From Pyronema omphalodes (taxonomy: Eukaryota; Ascomycota; Pezizomycetes; Pezizales; Pyronemataceae), in contig JAJJXM010000031.1 in assembly GCA_024516155.1 (NCBI GenBank), positions 186,001-250,000 on the forward strand: DNA of 64,000 bases, written 5' to 3'. The position numbers were made by a program, and so were the translations under genes. Every line of letters starts with the position of its first letter. Position 1 is the first letter of the stretch. This document shows positions 34,857 through 46,747 of this stretch, piece after piece. Below the pieces are notes generated by a model. That model did no database searches. It was not told where the DNA came from and saw only the letters and a list, made by a program, of their open reading frames with translations.

Positions 34857-36304
34857 GCGCTACGCATCTATGACGCACTTTGATGAAATTATGCTATGTA
34901 TCCCTATCGATATATGGGCTAGGAGTCAACTACAAAAAGGAATGAATCAACGGATGAATCAGCCAGATATCCCGAATTTTCAAAGACGCGAACAACGTAA
35001 CAAATCAGGAATTGCAAATGAAACAACATGATTCACAAAAGTCAGCCGAAGAATAATAAAACGACATAAAGCACACCTAACGAAATGAAATCGATACAAC
35101 TTTTTATTTTCATTTCCTCAAATCCGGAATGTTCCGTAAAAGTGCAAAGTGCACACGGCACCGAGAATTTTTATACCGCATCAACCTTTTTTGCCTACAG
35201 CTCGCCACCAGGAGTCGTTTTGAAAAGTGCGAAATATTCAACATACATATTGACATGACATGTTCACAGTCCATAACACCTTGGCTGCCTTCTTCTTCCA
35301 AGGATACATACCGTCGAGCTGTTTCACTATCAATACTTCTTGGCAGCTGTTCTAGACCTCGCGTAAAGTAAGGCAGAAAAGTGTTCAAAGTATAAATGAC
35401 AGGCAGACTGTAGTCCGGCAGGAAAGATAAGACCTGTCGTGCTCGTGTTATTCCGGGAAACTACAGAGATCAAGGAAAAAAAGTAAAGTAAAGAAAAATA
35501 GTTTGATATGAAACCAGTGTAACTACATAGTGAAACTGGTGAAACGGGTGAATGTTTATTTCCGATAAACCAGAACAGAATCCGCCTCAATCGGAAAATT
35601 GTTTCAGTCAAAAAGTACGAAAATTTGAGGTCCAGTGCTTATAATTGAAGACCAGGTTCTCCAGCGATGACTACGATTATAATAATGTATGATGAGTAGA
35701 GAATATATTAGCAGCACTCTATGATCACACAGAGAGATCCCGAACTAATACCCCTAGTCACACTAAGATGCAATTTCCAGGTCGTACCACAGACTTGGAT
35801 GCATCGTGAATCACCGCCGACACCACATCTTCAAACTGCAGCATATGCGCCGTAGTGACAATCTATGATCGGCCAAAAATATACAAAGAGGGGAAAGCAA
35901 AACAAATAAACTCATTCTAAGGATTATGTATTCCTTTCTGTCTTCCAGAGCATCCGGTCGGCCTTGATATGTTAACAAAAATAATTCCGTTCTTCCTACT
36001 GTCACTGTGTAGCCTTCTGTACCGGTAGGATTATCTACCCCCCACCTTCGAATCCCAGGGCCCGGGCATAGGTACTATATAAACCATCGCCTTGTCATCA
36101 TCATCGCTACAGCCATTCACTATCCTACTATTCAATCCTATACCACAAAAAACGTGAGGAGAAAGAGATAGAAAATACCTTACTTCCGATACTGTAACTC
36201 CGAGTCTCCACCAAATAGCCCAGAAAGTGTACATAATTGATATTATGTTTTCCAGAGTGACTCAAATGTGTCTTTAATAACCCTTATACGCAGATACATC
36301 CAAA

Positions 36305-36305
<1 letters not shown>

Positions 36306-36336
<31 letters not shown>
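36306..36336. repeat. Poly-A tract, 31 nt
   Basis: Uninterrupted run of A on the plus strand. No adjacent retroelement sequence or target-site duplication was recognised. Confidence 0.9.
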
Positions 36337-36338
<2 letters not shown>

Positions 36339-37019
36339 AACACCCCGAAGTCTGAAGTCTTTAATGAATTATGAAATTTCCCATAAAGCCGTGAAGTTGT
36401 GTTTTACTTATTCTTCAATGCCATGATACCATCATTATAATACCGTTATGAATCATGATATATCTCCCGCTGAATTTCATATTACATATTCCGTATTCAA
36501 ACCCGCACACTCACCATGATATATGCAATAAGGTTCATGCAATAGCAATGTAATGACATAATCATATAACAACGGTATCGGGTCCATGTGGTATTTTTTT
36601 GTTGCACCCAAGATTTCTTATTAAGAACTAAAGATTAGGTAACGACTACAAATTAAGGATCAGAGATCCTAGAAACATAAACTTATTATCTTCATCTTCC
36701 GGACTTTGGTGTATTTAATCTATGGATCAATAGATTCTCAAACGCAGGTACAGTAATAACTACCATTATCTTGTCGAAGATGTGGTGATATATATATATA
36801 TGTATATGAAGTTATTTATATGCCGCCATGTTTATAGTTTCTGAATGGATCTGTCTTCAAGGTTGGCGTTGAGGTTGGTGTTAGTGGTTCTAGTAGTTGA
36901 TGTTGATGTGTGTAGGTATGATTTGTATAGTTCCAATGTTCTTATCGCCGCGCATCGCATCGCAATGCGTCACATCCATCTCTATCTCCATCTCCACTCC
37001 TCTCTCTCTGTATATCTGT

Positions 37020-37120
37020 CTCTCATTCTCCGTCTTGCACTCTCTATCCCTCATTCTCCGCCTCTCATTCTCCGTCTATCATTCTCCGTCTATCATTCTC
37101 CGTCTATCATTCTCCGTCTC
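37020..37120. repeat. Tandem repeat, 14-bp unit
   Basis: The unit CATTCTCCGTCTAT is repeated with small changes (about five to six copies). It creates a long pseudo-open frame rich in Leu and Ser on the plus strand, which I do not regard as a gene. Confidence 0.85.
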
Positions 37121-37763
37121 ACTTTTCCCCGACATACACGATTACAACTCTTCTCTGACCTACATGCAATCCTTCTCCGAGCTACATATCCGAGCCCTCA
37201 GCATACGTTCCCCGAGGCATCTTCTAAGCAGCATACCAAAACCCCACAACCCATACATAGTCATCCATATGTAGTCATCCTCAACCCTCAATCCATGGTT
37301 CTCGACACATAATCCAAACTCATCCATGGTCTTCCGCATATAACACCCATCACATCCTTTCAGCAGGTCCGAATGTTGATCAATCATTAACGGACTTCCA
37401 TTCCCGGACCCCACAATCCCCCCACCCCACATTCTCCGGCGCGCGCTAAAGTTCTAGCTTTGATGTATGTACATACGCGGTATGTAGAAAAGTTAGCTGC
37501 TGTCGAAACTGTGAATTTTTTTTCGGTTTCCCCACAAAAAAATAATAGACTTCCGCAGCACCTCTGCGGCTATGTACCTTCTCGGAGTACCGCCAAGGAG
37601 AACCCCCGATGAACATGAGTGGGTTACGTACAGTATTTTGGATCTGATACGGAATCGCCGAATGTATGTCATGTATTTGCAAGCAATTCGCTAGCTAAGA
37701 TGGAATTGAGTAAGTGAGTGAATATATAAAACGAGTGAGATGATCGGATTACGAAAGAAAAGC

Positions 37764-37808
37764 ACCCCCCCCCCCCCCCTCCCCCCTCCCACCCCTCCCG
37801 CTCCCCCC
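37764..37808. repeat. C-rich homopolymer tract
   Basis: Starts with a run of about 16 C, then further C4-C6 blocks. It has potential to form G-quadruplex or i-motif structures. It is followed by ACCCCAT repeats (37838-37862). Confidence 0.85.
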
Positions 37809-38657
37809 GCCCGCCCCCATCACCTCATGCGCCACCATACCCCATACCCCATACCCCATACTCCCATCACCCCATCACTTCACAACCCCGATATACTCCA
37901 CACCCCGATATTATCCGTCCAGTCTGCTATACATACGGGGATTTTCCGGAGGTGCTCTTTGAGGAATAAATACAGTGAGACTACATAAGGTGTATTTCAC
38001 GTGATGTGGGGTAAATTGTGGGGTTGAGTTAAAACTACAGGCGGGTTGGATAGCGCCCCGTCAACGGATGCCGGGTGGCGGAAATAGCCGTTATCGCCGG
38101 CACCATGATAGGTGATAGGTGATGGTGGCTGCAACTTTGTTTCTTGGGCTTCTTGGACCGTGATGAGGTTTGTACGGAAGAAGCGAGTTGAAATATTGAT
38201 TCGGAGGGAACATGAGGAAGGAGCTTCTTAGTAGAGAATACCGGATTGTGGCGTTGACATATGGGCATACCGAATTGATGGAGACGACGACGGAAGCTGG
38301 TTTCACAGCTGGGTTTCACAGGGACAGCTTCTCCACACCGGATTAAATACCGCTTCTAGGATATCATGAACAAGCTCTAGCCACAGAGATATCTTATGCG
38401 CAGCTCACAAAGCAATACCTTATCACTGCTACTACTGCTACAGGCTGTTTCCCGGTCTTCAACCGAAAGCCGACACTGTTACCGAAACTGCCACCTAGAC
38501 TGCCTTGGAATCTCGACGTTGAAAGATCTCTAAAGCTCCCCCTAAAACTCCTCCACAACCCCGGATTTCACTATCTTTTCGCTTCTCATCCGTCCCTCCT
38601 CCTCCTTAACCTCCTCCGCAACCTCTCCCATCCTCGCACTCACACGACACATACACA

Positions 38658-40253
38658 ATGGCAAAGCTTACAGGAGCCGACGTTGCGCAGCACGCAGACA
38701 AGAACTCATGCTGGGTAATTGTTCACGGCAAGGCCTATGATGTGACCGAGTTTCTTCCTGAGCAGTAAGTATCGCGGTCTCTAGGATGTGGTCCATAGCT
38801 AACAATTGCAGTCCCGGTGGACAGAAAATTATCTTGAAGTATGCCGGAAAGGACGCGACTGAAGAATTCGACCCCATCCACCCTCCCGACACTCTCGACA
38901 AGGTACGAAGCTCCCTACACTCATCGGGAGACCATCACTAACTCCCACTCGTAGTACCTCGACAAGAAATTCCACATGGGAGAGGTTGACATGAGGACCG
39001 TTGCTATCGAGGAGAAGCAGGTGGATCCAGATGAGGCGGAGCGTCTTGAGCGTATCAAGAACATGCCCCCTCTTGAGCTTTGCTACAACTTGTCGGATTT
39101 CGAATACGTCGCAAAACAGGTCATGAAGCGCACTGCATGGGGATACTACTCTTCCGGAGCCGACGATGAGATTACTATGCGGGAAAACAGAACTGCGTTT
39201 CACAAGATTTGGTTCAAGCCTAAGGTCCTTGTCGATGTTGAGAATATCGATATGTCTTGCACTATGCTTGGATCAAAGTCTAGCATTCCTTTCTACATTA
39301 CCGCTACTGCGCTTGGAAAGCTTGGTCATCCTGATGGAGAATGCTGTCTTACTAAGGCCGCTGCAAGACACGGATTAATTCAAATGATCCCTACTTTGGC
39401 ATCTTGTAGCTTTGACGAAATTGTTGATGCCGCCGACGGAAAACAAACCCAGTGGTTCCAGCTCTACGTCAACAAGGACCGCAAGATTACCGAGCGCATT
39501 GTAAAGCATGCTGAATCTCGCGGAATGAAGGGATTGTTCATCACTGTTGATGCGCCGCAGCTTGGACGTCGCGAAAAGGACATGCGTTCTAAGTACGCCG
39601 AGGATGACACTGCTGTTCAGAAGGAGGGAGACACTACAACTATCGATAGATCCCAGGGAGCTGCTCGCGCTATCTCTTCTTTCATCGACCCCTCATTAAG
39701 CTGGAAAGATATCCCCTTCTTCCAGAACATCACCAAGATGCCGATCATTCTTAAGGGAGTTCAACGCGTCGATGATGTCATTAAGGCTGTTGAACACGGA
39801 GTTACCGGAGTAGTTCTTTCCAACCACGGAGGAAGACAGCTAGATACCGCGCCAACTGGAATTGAGCTATTGGCCGAGGTGATGGCAGAGCTCCGTGCGC
39901 GTAACTGGCAAGACAAGATTGAGGTTTACATTGACGGAGGAGTTCGTCGTGCATCTGACGTTGTTAAAGCGGTTTGTCTTGGAGCCAAGGGAGTTGGTAT
40001 CGGACGTCCGTTTTTGTATGCCATGTCAGCTTATGGTGTCGAGGGTGTTTGCCGTGCTATCCAGTTGCTAAAGGATGAGTTTGAGATGAACATGCGTCTT
40101 ATTGGCGCGAGAAATATCAGCGAACTTACTCCTGATATGGTGGATACCAAGGGTTTGGCTTATCACACTGTTCCGTCGGGTCCGGATATGTTGCATCATA
40201 CTGTTTACTCTCCTTTGACAAACCCGGCATTTAAGGCGAAGGCAAACTTGTAA
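38658..40253 (+). CDS. cyb2: Cytochrome b2-type FMN-dependent L-lactate dehydrogenase (498 aa)
   Basis: Exons 38658-38764, 38812-38902, 38955-40253 (introns 47 and 52 nt). The N-terminal cytochrome b5 domain (residues about 3-78) has both haem histidines, in EHPGGQ (residue 36) and DPIHPPD (59). The FMN-dependent alpha-hydroxy-acid dehydrogenase domain follows: [21 protein letters not shown], the Lys in ILKGV, the catalytic His and substrate Arg in SNHGGRQLD (about 357 and 360), and [10 protein letters not shown]. It oxidises lactate (or a related 2-hydroxy acid) to the keto acid and passes electrons through the haem. The yeast enzyme is mitochondrial intermembrane space and has a presequence. 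This protein starts directly at the b5 domain, as many fungal paralogues do, so its location and electron acceptor are uncertain. ATG 38658 follows ACACA. Confidence 0.94.
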
Positions 40254-41122
40254 AACTTGTAAGAAGAAGGGGCCTGATTTAGAGGGGATATGAGATTTAC
40301 GTAAAAGGAGCGATGGTGATGTTTTGGTGATTGATAGAGATGGGAGGATTGTTTTATTTTCTTTTTGGATACAAGGTGTTTGTACATAATATGATACCCG
40401 CAGAATGATTGATATTTTGTCTATGATGTAATGCGTTTGGATTGTCAATTGTCTTTTTTTTTTTTCATCGTTTGTTTCATGTCAATCATTATTTTCCTTT
40501 CTTTTACCTCTGCCTCGGCGAATCTCCGGGTCCAATGCACACCAGCGCCCTCGCATTTACCCATCCGCGGGCTCCACTTTTCTAAAACAGCAACAAAAAA
40601 AACCTTTATCGTCCTCGGTTTATCCGACGTTGCAAAAAAAATTTACATAGAAACTCCAATCTCGCAATGCTCGCACGTAAAAGATGGAAATTTTTCAACG
40701 TCTAAATTTCTTAGTACGGACAAACAACGTCCCGATTGCTACAACGTGCTTGTAACGATATCGGACATCGGCGTACTGCGTTACAAAGTGTGGCTTTGAG
40801 CCGAGATGGTGGGGCTTAGCCTTACACTGGACTCGAAGTCGGCGGGCTTTTAATTTCTTGGTGGCCTTTGGCGTGAAAGCCACCAGCAAGCTTCACTACG
40901 CTAGCCAGAATGGCTTAGTAGCGGGGTTGGAAGATGTGAGCTGCACATGTGACACAAAACCTGGTGGGTTCCCAAAGTTTCGGAGACGTAGACAACCAAC
41001 CTGTTCTCATTCATCTCATCTCATCGCGTCGTTTGTACCTTTACCACAGCATCCCCAGGACATAAAAAAAAAGGAAATCAACTTTACAACCAAAAGACAA
41101 TTACAAAACAAAACAAGCAACA
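40254..41122. other. Spacer between lactate dehydrogenase and XPT1
   Basis: About 0.87 kb. It contains a T-run near 40450 and the XPT1 promoter and leader. No gene recognised. Confidence 0.45.
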
Positions 41123-42096
41123 ATGGTTGAGCGACAGTACATCACCTACAACATGGTAAGTAGAGCTTATGAAGATACCCCGCTAACTGACTGGCCTACC
41201 TTAAAGAGCTGGTTGAGTTGGGTGAATATAACACTAACACATGAGAATAGGTTCACAAGCTTTGCCAGGAGGCAGCTGTCAAGATCCTCGATGACTTTAA
41301 ACCTAACTTGATGATCGCGTACGTGTTTCTTCTTTCGAAATTTCTTGTTACTAGAGCTTCCTCCACTTCCATCTCCATGATCCCCCTCAGCCCCACAGCC
41401 TCGCGTGCGCCTTAAACTATCCTCTTAGAGCAACAACTAACAATCCCCCTATAGCATCGGAGGAGGAGGATATGTCCCCGCCCGCATCCTACGTTCTTTC
41501 CTCAAGAAGCCTGGAACCGCAAACATCCCTATCCAAGCAATCGGACTTTCTCTGTACGAGAAGCTCGACAACCACAGCGGACCCGAAGAGGCATTAGGAC
41601 ATACCGTCAAGCGTACTCAATGGCTTGATTTCTCAGCTGTTAAGCAATCAGATTTGGTCGGAAAGAATATTCTCATCGTCGATGAGGTGGATGATACCAG
41701 AACTACCTTACAGTACGCCGTTCAGGAGTTGGAGAAGGATGTGAAACAGGCCGCTAGAGAACTTGGAAGAGAGAATGAAGAGACCAAGTTCTTTGTTTTT
41801 GTTTTGCACGTGAGTTTTACCCCACCCTAGGAAGCATGATGACAACATGTGATGGGATGCTCGTCTCTACTGCGCATGTGCGAATTTGGCAAGGATAATG
41901 CTGACGAGAGGTATAGAACAAGGATAAGCCCAAGAAGGGAACCCTCCCAGAGGAGATGATGACTGGTGGTCGTTACTTGGCCGCTAAGACCGTCGGTGAT
42001 GTCTGGTGCTGCTACCCTTGGGAGGCTACTGATATCGATGAGCACGACCGTCTTGCCGCTGAAGCAGAGGCCAAGAAGAAGGCTGCATCTGCATAA
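41123..42096 (+). CDS. xpt1: Xanthine phosphoribosyltransferase (XPT1-like), 211 aa
   Basis: Exons 41123-41155, 41251-41318, 41455-41809 and 41917-42096, with introns of 95, 136 and 107 nt. The type I phosphoribosyltransferase signature for PRPP binding is seen as ILIVDEVDDTRTTL (about residues 107-120). The N-terminal YITYNMVHKLCQEAA and the GGGGYVPARILRSFL loop are typical of fungal XPT1. The length is close to the yeast enzyme. It converts xanthine (and more weakly other oxopurines) with PRPP to XMP in purine salvage, in the cytosol. The C-terminus is Lys/Ala-rich (AEAEAKKKAASA). No transmembrane or targeting segment. Confidence 0.92.
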
Positions 42097-42624
42097 GCCT
42101 CTCTTTCTGTTTCTTCTTCTGCTCAACGATTCTTCATAAGATTCTTTTTTTTTAGAGAAAACTAAAAATTGCTTTCGCTTTTTCATATCATACAACAACA
42201 AAAAAGGGAATTGAATCAAGAATAAGAATAAAAAGTGGTTTGCATGGGTTGGTGTTAGCTTTTACTAGTTGGAATTGGGTTGGTTTGGGTTGCAGGTGTC
42301 GGAGTAAAATAAAATAAACAAAAGACGAGAATTGGAATTGGAGTTGGAATAAAAAAAGGGGTGGGGTAGGATTGGGGAAAGTTGCTAGAATCATATTAAT
42401 AGGATTGGGAAAAGACTTGTATCTAGGCAACTGAAATTGATGGGAGTAGAAGCTCCTCATGAATCTTTTATATCGTTCACTTCCTTGCATATTCTTGAAA
42501 TAGTAACGAGATATAGACTAGGGACTACGGTGATACATAAGAGTCAATCCAATCAATTCTACCACAGCAATAGACACTATTATTCACTTTATATTTTTAA
42601 AATTACCGCAAGTGACAAGAAATT
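42097..42624. other. Spacer between XPT1 and tRNA-Val copy 3
   Basis: About 0.5 kb, XPT1 3' region. TTGG/AATTGG-rich stretch at 42230-42420. No gene seen. Confidence 0.45.
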
Positions 42625-42697
42625 GGTTTCATGGTGTAGTTGGTTATCACATCAGTCTAACACACTGAAGGTCCCCAGATCGAGCCTGGGTGCAATC
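42625..42697 (+). tRNA. tRNA-Val (anticodon AAC), copy 3 with acceptor-stem mismatch
   Basis: Identical to the other two copies except that the 3' acceptor strand reads TGCAATC instead of TGAAATC. This gives a T-C mismatch at pair 5-68 of the acceptor stem. Anticodon, D and T arms are intact, and seven T follow at 42702-42708. It may still be functional, since one acceptor mismatch can be tolerated, or it may be a decaying copy. Confidence 0.88.
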
Positions 42698-42929
42698 ATC
42701 ATTTTTTTCTTCTTTCTACACACTTCTCCCTTTTTTTCCTCGTCTTCCCTTAGGTATGTACTCGTATCGAAAACTCGTTTGATAAAACCTATAAAACCAT
42801 GAAACCATAAAGACCTCAAATTCGCAATCGACATACGATGCACGATACTGGAATGTTGGAATGCTAGGTCTATCATGGAGTATCACTCGCTGGAGAGTAC
42901 TGATTGGTTGGTTGGGGGGAGGGGGGTTT

Positions 42930-42968
42930 GAAACAGAGGAAACAGAGGAAACAGAGGAAACAGAGGAA
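42930..42968. repeat. Minisatellite, 9-bp unit GAAACAGAG
   Basis: About four copies. First element of the repeat belt. Confidence 0.85.
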
Positions 42969-43065
42969 AGCGATTACCTTTTTGGGGAATTTTATCGTGG
43001 TTGTTGTAGTTGTAGTTGTTGTTGTATGTGGTCTATGATGTTGATGTTGATGTGGGAAATAAGAT

Positions 43066-43114
43066 GTTAGTTGTCAGTTGTCAGTTGTTAGTTGTCAGTT
43101 GTCAGTTGTCAGTT
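43066..43114. repeat. Minisatellite, 7-bp unit TTGTCAG
   Basis: About seven copies, a few with TTGTTAG. Confidence 0.85.
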
Positions 43115-43340
43115 TTAAGTTCTAAGATTTAAGATGTGATATGATGCAAGGATTCATTTATTTATTTATTTATTATTTATTTATCATTCACATATGATAC
43201 AAGGATACAAGGATACAAGGATAATATGATATTATAATACTACATACATACCCAGGATAATATCGAGATATGATATGATATGAGATGAAGATTCACCACC
43301 CGGATATACCAACTCCAGGCTTCCAAGCCTCTAGTCTCAC

Positions 43341-43365
43341 AAAAAAAAAAAAAAAAAAAAAAAAA
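43341..43365. repeat. Poly-A tract, 25 nt
   Basis: Uninterrupted A run inside the repeat belt. Confidence 0.9.
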
Positions 43366-43519
43366 GAAACAGTTCAATATGACGACGACGACGACGGAGA
43401 CGAACAAAACGGATTATATAGACTATATAGACTACATGGAGTCCGGAGTATTGAAATTTGAGAATCGTACGGTGGCAAAGATTGGTTTGTGTACTGTCAG
43501 TAAATATTATCTAGTTGAG

Positions 43520-43745
43520 CTGTAAAAACTGTAAAAACTGTAAAAACTGTAAAAACTGTAAAAACTGTAAAAACTGTAAAAACTGTAAAAACTGTAAAAA
43601 CTGTAAAAACTGTAAAAACTGTAAAAACTGTAAAAACTGTAAAAACTGTAAAAACTGTAAAAACTGTAAAAACTGTAAAAACTGTAAAAACTGTAAAAAC
43701 TGTAAAAACTGTAAAAACTGTAAAAACTGTAAAAACTGTAAAAAC
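43520..43745. repeat. Minisatellite, 9-bp unit CTGTAAAAA
   Basis: About 25 essentially perfect copies. Because 9 is a multiple of 3, open frames run through it (Lys-Asn-Cys on plus; Phe-Thr-Val and Phe-Leu-Gln on minus). These are not regarded as genes. Confidence 0.97.
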
Positions 43746-43792
43746 CAGTTTACCAACTTTAACAACTATACCCAGATTCCCCAAGCCCCAAG

Positions 43793-44040
43793 CAAACCAA
43801 GCAAACCAAGCAACCAAGCAACCCAAGCAACCAAGCAACCAAGCAACCAAGCAACCAAGCAACCAAGCAACCAAGCAACCAAGCAACCAAGCAACCAAGC
43901 AACCAAGCAACCAAGCAACCAAGCAACCAAGCAACCAAGCAACCAAGCAACCAAGCAACCAAGCAACCAAGCAACCAAGCAACCAAGCAACCAAGCAACC
44001 AAGCAACCAAGCAACCAAGCAACCAAGCAACCAAGCAACC
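43793..44040. repeat. Minisatellite, 8-bp unit CAACCAAG
   Basis: About 31 copies, nearly perfect after a few degenerate units at the left. Stop-free in several frames, which explains the long Asn/Gln/Pro/Lys and Leu/Cys/Val/Trp frames on the two strands. Confidence 0.97.
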
Positions 44041-44181
44041 CAGATAAACTATTTAACCCCCCAAAACCCCCCAAAACTAATTTATCCAGACTCCAGCATC
44101 CAGAATCCAAAGGAAATGTCTATGTAGTTTGTGAAGAATCAATAAATATCATTCAGCCCATACAGATGTAGGTACAGATGT

Positions 44182-44437
44182 AAGTATGTAAGTATGTAAG
44201 TATGTAAGTATGTAAGTATGTAGGTATGTAAGTATGTAAGTATGTAAGTATGTAAGTATGTAAGTATGTAAGTATGTAAGTATGTAAGTATGTAAGTATG
44301 TAAGTATGTAAGTATGTAAGTATGTAAGTATGTAAGTATGTAAGTATGTAAGTATGTAAGTATGTAAGTATGTAAGTATGTAAGTATGTAAGTATGTAAG
44401 TATGTAAGTATGGTATGTAAGTATGTAAGTATGTACA
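44182..44437. repeat. Minisatellite, 8-bp unit GTATGTAA
   Basis: About 32 copies with one GTATGTAG variant and one short unit near 44410. Confidence 0.97.
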
Positions 44438-44494
44438 TCCTATTTACCAAGTCTGTGTCTGTTTACTTAGTACACATCGCACATCGCACTGCTC

Positions 44495-44647
44495 TACAGT
44501 TACCGCAGTTACCGCAGTTACAGAAGCTACCGCAGTTACCGCAGTTACAGCAGTTACAGCAGTTACCGCAGTTACCGCAGTTACCGCAGTTACCGCAGTT
44601 ACAGCAGTTACCGCAGTTACCGCAGTTACCGCAGTTACAGCAGTTAT
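44495..44647. repeat. Minisatellite, 9-bp unit TTACCGCAG / TTACAGCAG
   Basis: About 17 copies of two interspersed variants. Confidence 0.95.
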
Positions 44648-44742
44648 CTGCTCCTATGTACATATCCACCTGTAAACGTGAAATAAGTTCCAGCTATATA
44701 TCCGGGAGTCGGGATATAGAAATAGAAACTGCTTCGATTATG

Positions 44743-44803
44743 TAACTATGGAACTATGCAACTATGAAACTATGCAACTATGGAACTATGGAACTATGGA
44801 ACT
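44743..44803. repeat. Minisatellite, 8-bp unit AACTATGN
   Basis: About seven copies, the last base of the unit varying (G, C or A). Confidence 0.9.
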
Positions 44804-44994
44804 GGGAATTGTCGGTTGTTGGTTGTTGGCTATGTTGACATACCTGGTTTACGATTTCCTCGGTGAACTGAATATATGGTTGGGAGGATGAGAATGGGAG
44901 ATTTGATGTGGTGGTAGATATAGCGGTTATGAAGATTTTGTTCTTTGGGTGGGTGATTTATGGATTGTATGGCTTGTATGGATTGTATGGCTTT

Positions 44995-45088
44995 TATGGC
45001 TGCTGCGACTGCTATGGCTGCTGCGACTGCTGCGACTGCTGCGACTGCTACGACTGATACGACTGATACGACTGCTACGACTGCTACG
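44995..45088. repeat. Minisatellite, 9-bp unit GCTGCGACT and variants
   Basis: About ten degenerate copies (GCTACGACT, GATACGACT, GCTATG types). Confidence 0.88.
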
Positions 45089-45105
45089 AAATATTATTGG
45101 AATAA

Positions 45106-45330
45106 TGAACTGATGAACTGATGAACTGATGAACTGATGAACTGATGAACTGATGAACTGATGAACTGATGAACTGATGAACTGATGAACTGATGAACTG
45201 ATGAACTGATGAACTGATGAACTGATGAACTGATGAACTGATGAACTGATGAACTGATGAACTGATGAACTGATGAACTAATAAACTAATAAACTAATAA
45301 ACTAATAAACTAATAAACTAATAAACTAAT
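45106..45330. repeat. Minisatellite, 8-bp unit AACTGATG passing into AACTAATA
   Basis: About 21 perfect AACTGATG units followed by about six AACTAATA units. The block change suggests separate local expansions of a mutated unit. Confidence 0.96.
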
Positions 45331-45570
45331 GAACCGGTGAACTGATAGGTTAGGGCTAATGGGCAGGGCAGATGAAGTCATAGAGCTGTGGGTTGATGGG
45401 CTGGGGCTGATGGGGAAATGGAGTAATGGAGTAATGGAGCAATAGGGTAATAGAGCTCAGAGCTGTGGGAAGGTATAGGAGAGTATAGCGGTGTTATATG
45501 ATGGGGAGGGGTATAGATATCGTCAGGTATAGCTATACTCTGTCTACTCTGGCCATACTCGGACTATACT

Positions 45571-45690
45571 CATCAGGTATACTCTGTCTACTCTGTCTAC
45601 TCCGTCTACTCCGCCTCCTCTGCCTCCTCTGCCTCCTCTGTCTACTCTGTCTACTCTGTCTACTCTGTCTACTCTGTCTATACTCTGTCT
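45571..45690. repeat. Minisatellite, 9-bp unit TCTGTCTAC and variants
   Basis: About 12 copies, with a middle block in which TCTGCCTCC replaces TCTGTCTAC. It is open in one frame (Leu/Cys-rich), not a gene. Confidence 0.9.
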
Positions 45691-46189
45691 ACTCTGACTA
45701 TCCCAATCACCAAAGCACAAGACGAATCACGAAACCAAATCACCAAAACAAATCACCAGGACAAGACGAGTTACTATCACAAAATCACAAGACGAATCAC
45801 CAACGCATATCACCAAAGCAAAAACCGTATCACAAAATCACCAAGACAAAGCACAAGACGAGTCACTATCACCAAAACAAATCACGAAGGCAAGTCACTA
45901 AATCTAGAACTCAGAATTTATGGTTGTCCAGTTATCCAATTTATCCAGTTACCTAGCCTATCCAATTACCTACATCCATAAGTTTCCCATCCCAAGCCAT
46001 CCCATCCCAACTCCATACCATATACCATCCAACTCCATACCATTGATAACCCATACCATCCAACTCCATTCCAGTCCAAAAAAGATATATATATAACAAC
46101 CCTATAACAACCCCCCCTAATACCAATCCCAATCCCTATCACCATATTGTCATATTGTCCTAAACCCCTAGTACCCAGTTCTCCCAGTC

Positions 46190-46368
46190 ATTAATATCAT
46201 TAACATCATTAACATCATTAACATCATTAACATCATTAACATCATTAACATCATTAACATCATTAACATCATTAACATCATTAACATCATTAACATCATT
46301 AACATCATTAACATCATTAACATCATTAACATCATTAACATCATTAACATCATTAACATCATTATCAT
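46190..46368. repeat. Minisatellite, 9-bp unit ATTAACATC
   Basis: About 20 near-perfect copies. Reads as Asp-Val-Asn or poly-Met/Leu frames on the minus strand, which are artefacts. Confidence 0.97.
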
Positions 46369-46414
46369 AAAAGTTCATAGTGGATGCTGGATACACAAAG
46401 TGTGTATTATCATC

Positions 46415-46417
<3 letters not shown>

Positions 46418-46452
<35 letters not shown>

Positions 46453-46455
46453 ATC
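46418..46455. repeat. Hexanucleotide repeat CGTCAT
   Basis: About six copies, giving a poly-Asp frame on the minus strand. Confidence 0.9.
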
Positions 46456-46597
46456 AAGTACCAAAATCATCATCATCAAAACAATGCATAATCCATAATC
46501 CATAATCCAAAAAATCATAATGCATAATGCATAATGAATAGATCCAATAGTCCAATATTCCAAGAATACCTGTAAGAATATATAAACACCCCTCAGT

Positions 46598-46634
46598 CCT
46601 CAGTTCTCAGTCCTCAGTCCTCAGTCCTCAGTCC
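46598..46634. repeat. Minisatellite, 7-bp unit CCTCAGT
   Basis: About five copies, the last element before the 703-residue gene. Confidence 0.85.
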
Positions 46635-46747
46635 TATGTACCCCATCTCCATTTCAACAACACCCCCACCAGCACCTCTACCCCCCTTGCCCTTCCGACC
46701 CCTCTCCCCCTCCCCCCCTACCCCCAAACCCGCCCCCAACACCCACA

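Larger units (their letters stand above)
34857..38657. other. Gene-poor spacer, 3.8 kb, with homopolymer tracts
   Basis: No credible gene. It contains a 31-nt A run, a TA-rich patch near 36790, a 14-bp tandem repeat, a C-rich tract and short ACCCCAT repeats (listed separately). The right end holds the CT-rich promoter of the lactate dehydrogenase gene. Confidence 0.45.

Noticed and set aside
36016..36070. tRNA-like TTCGAATCCC block
   Set aside because: No acceptor or anticodon stem can be formed around it; the T-stem itself does not pair.
36306..36336. Poly-A tail of an inserted LINE or processed pseudogene
   Set aside because: No upstream reverse-transcriptase or gene-derived sequence and no flanking duplication were seen.
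43497..44171. Long open frames on both strands rich in Lys-Asn-Cys, Phe-Thr-Val and Leu-Val-Ala-Trp
   Set aside because: They are translations of 8- and 9-bp tandem arrays; such arrays stay open automatically and there is no unique sequence with coding character.
43520..46368. Could the regular arrays be CRISPR?
   Set aside because: The units are 6-9 bp with no spacers, the genome is eukaryotic, and no cas gene is present.
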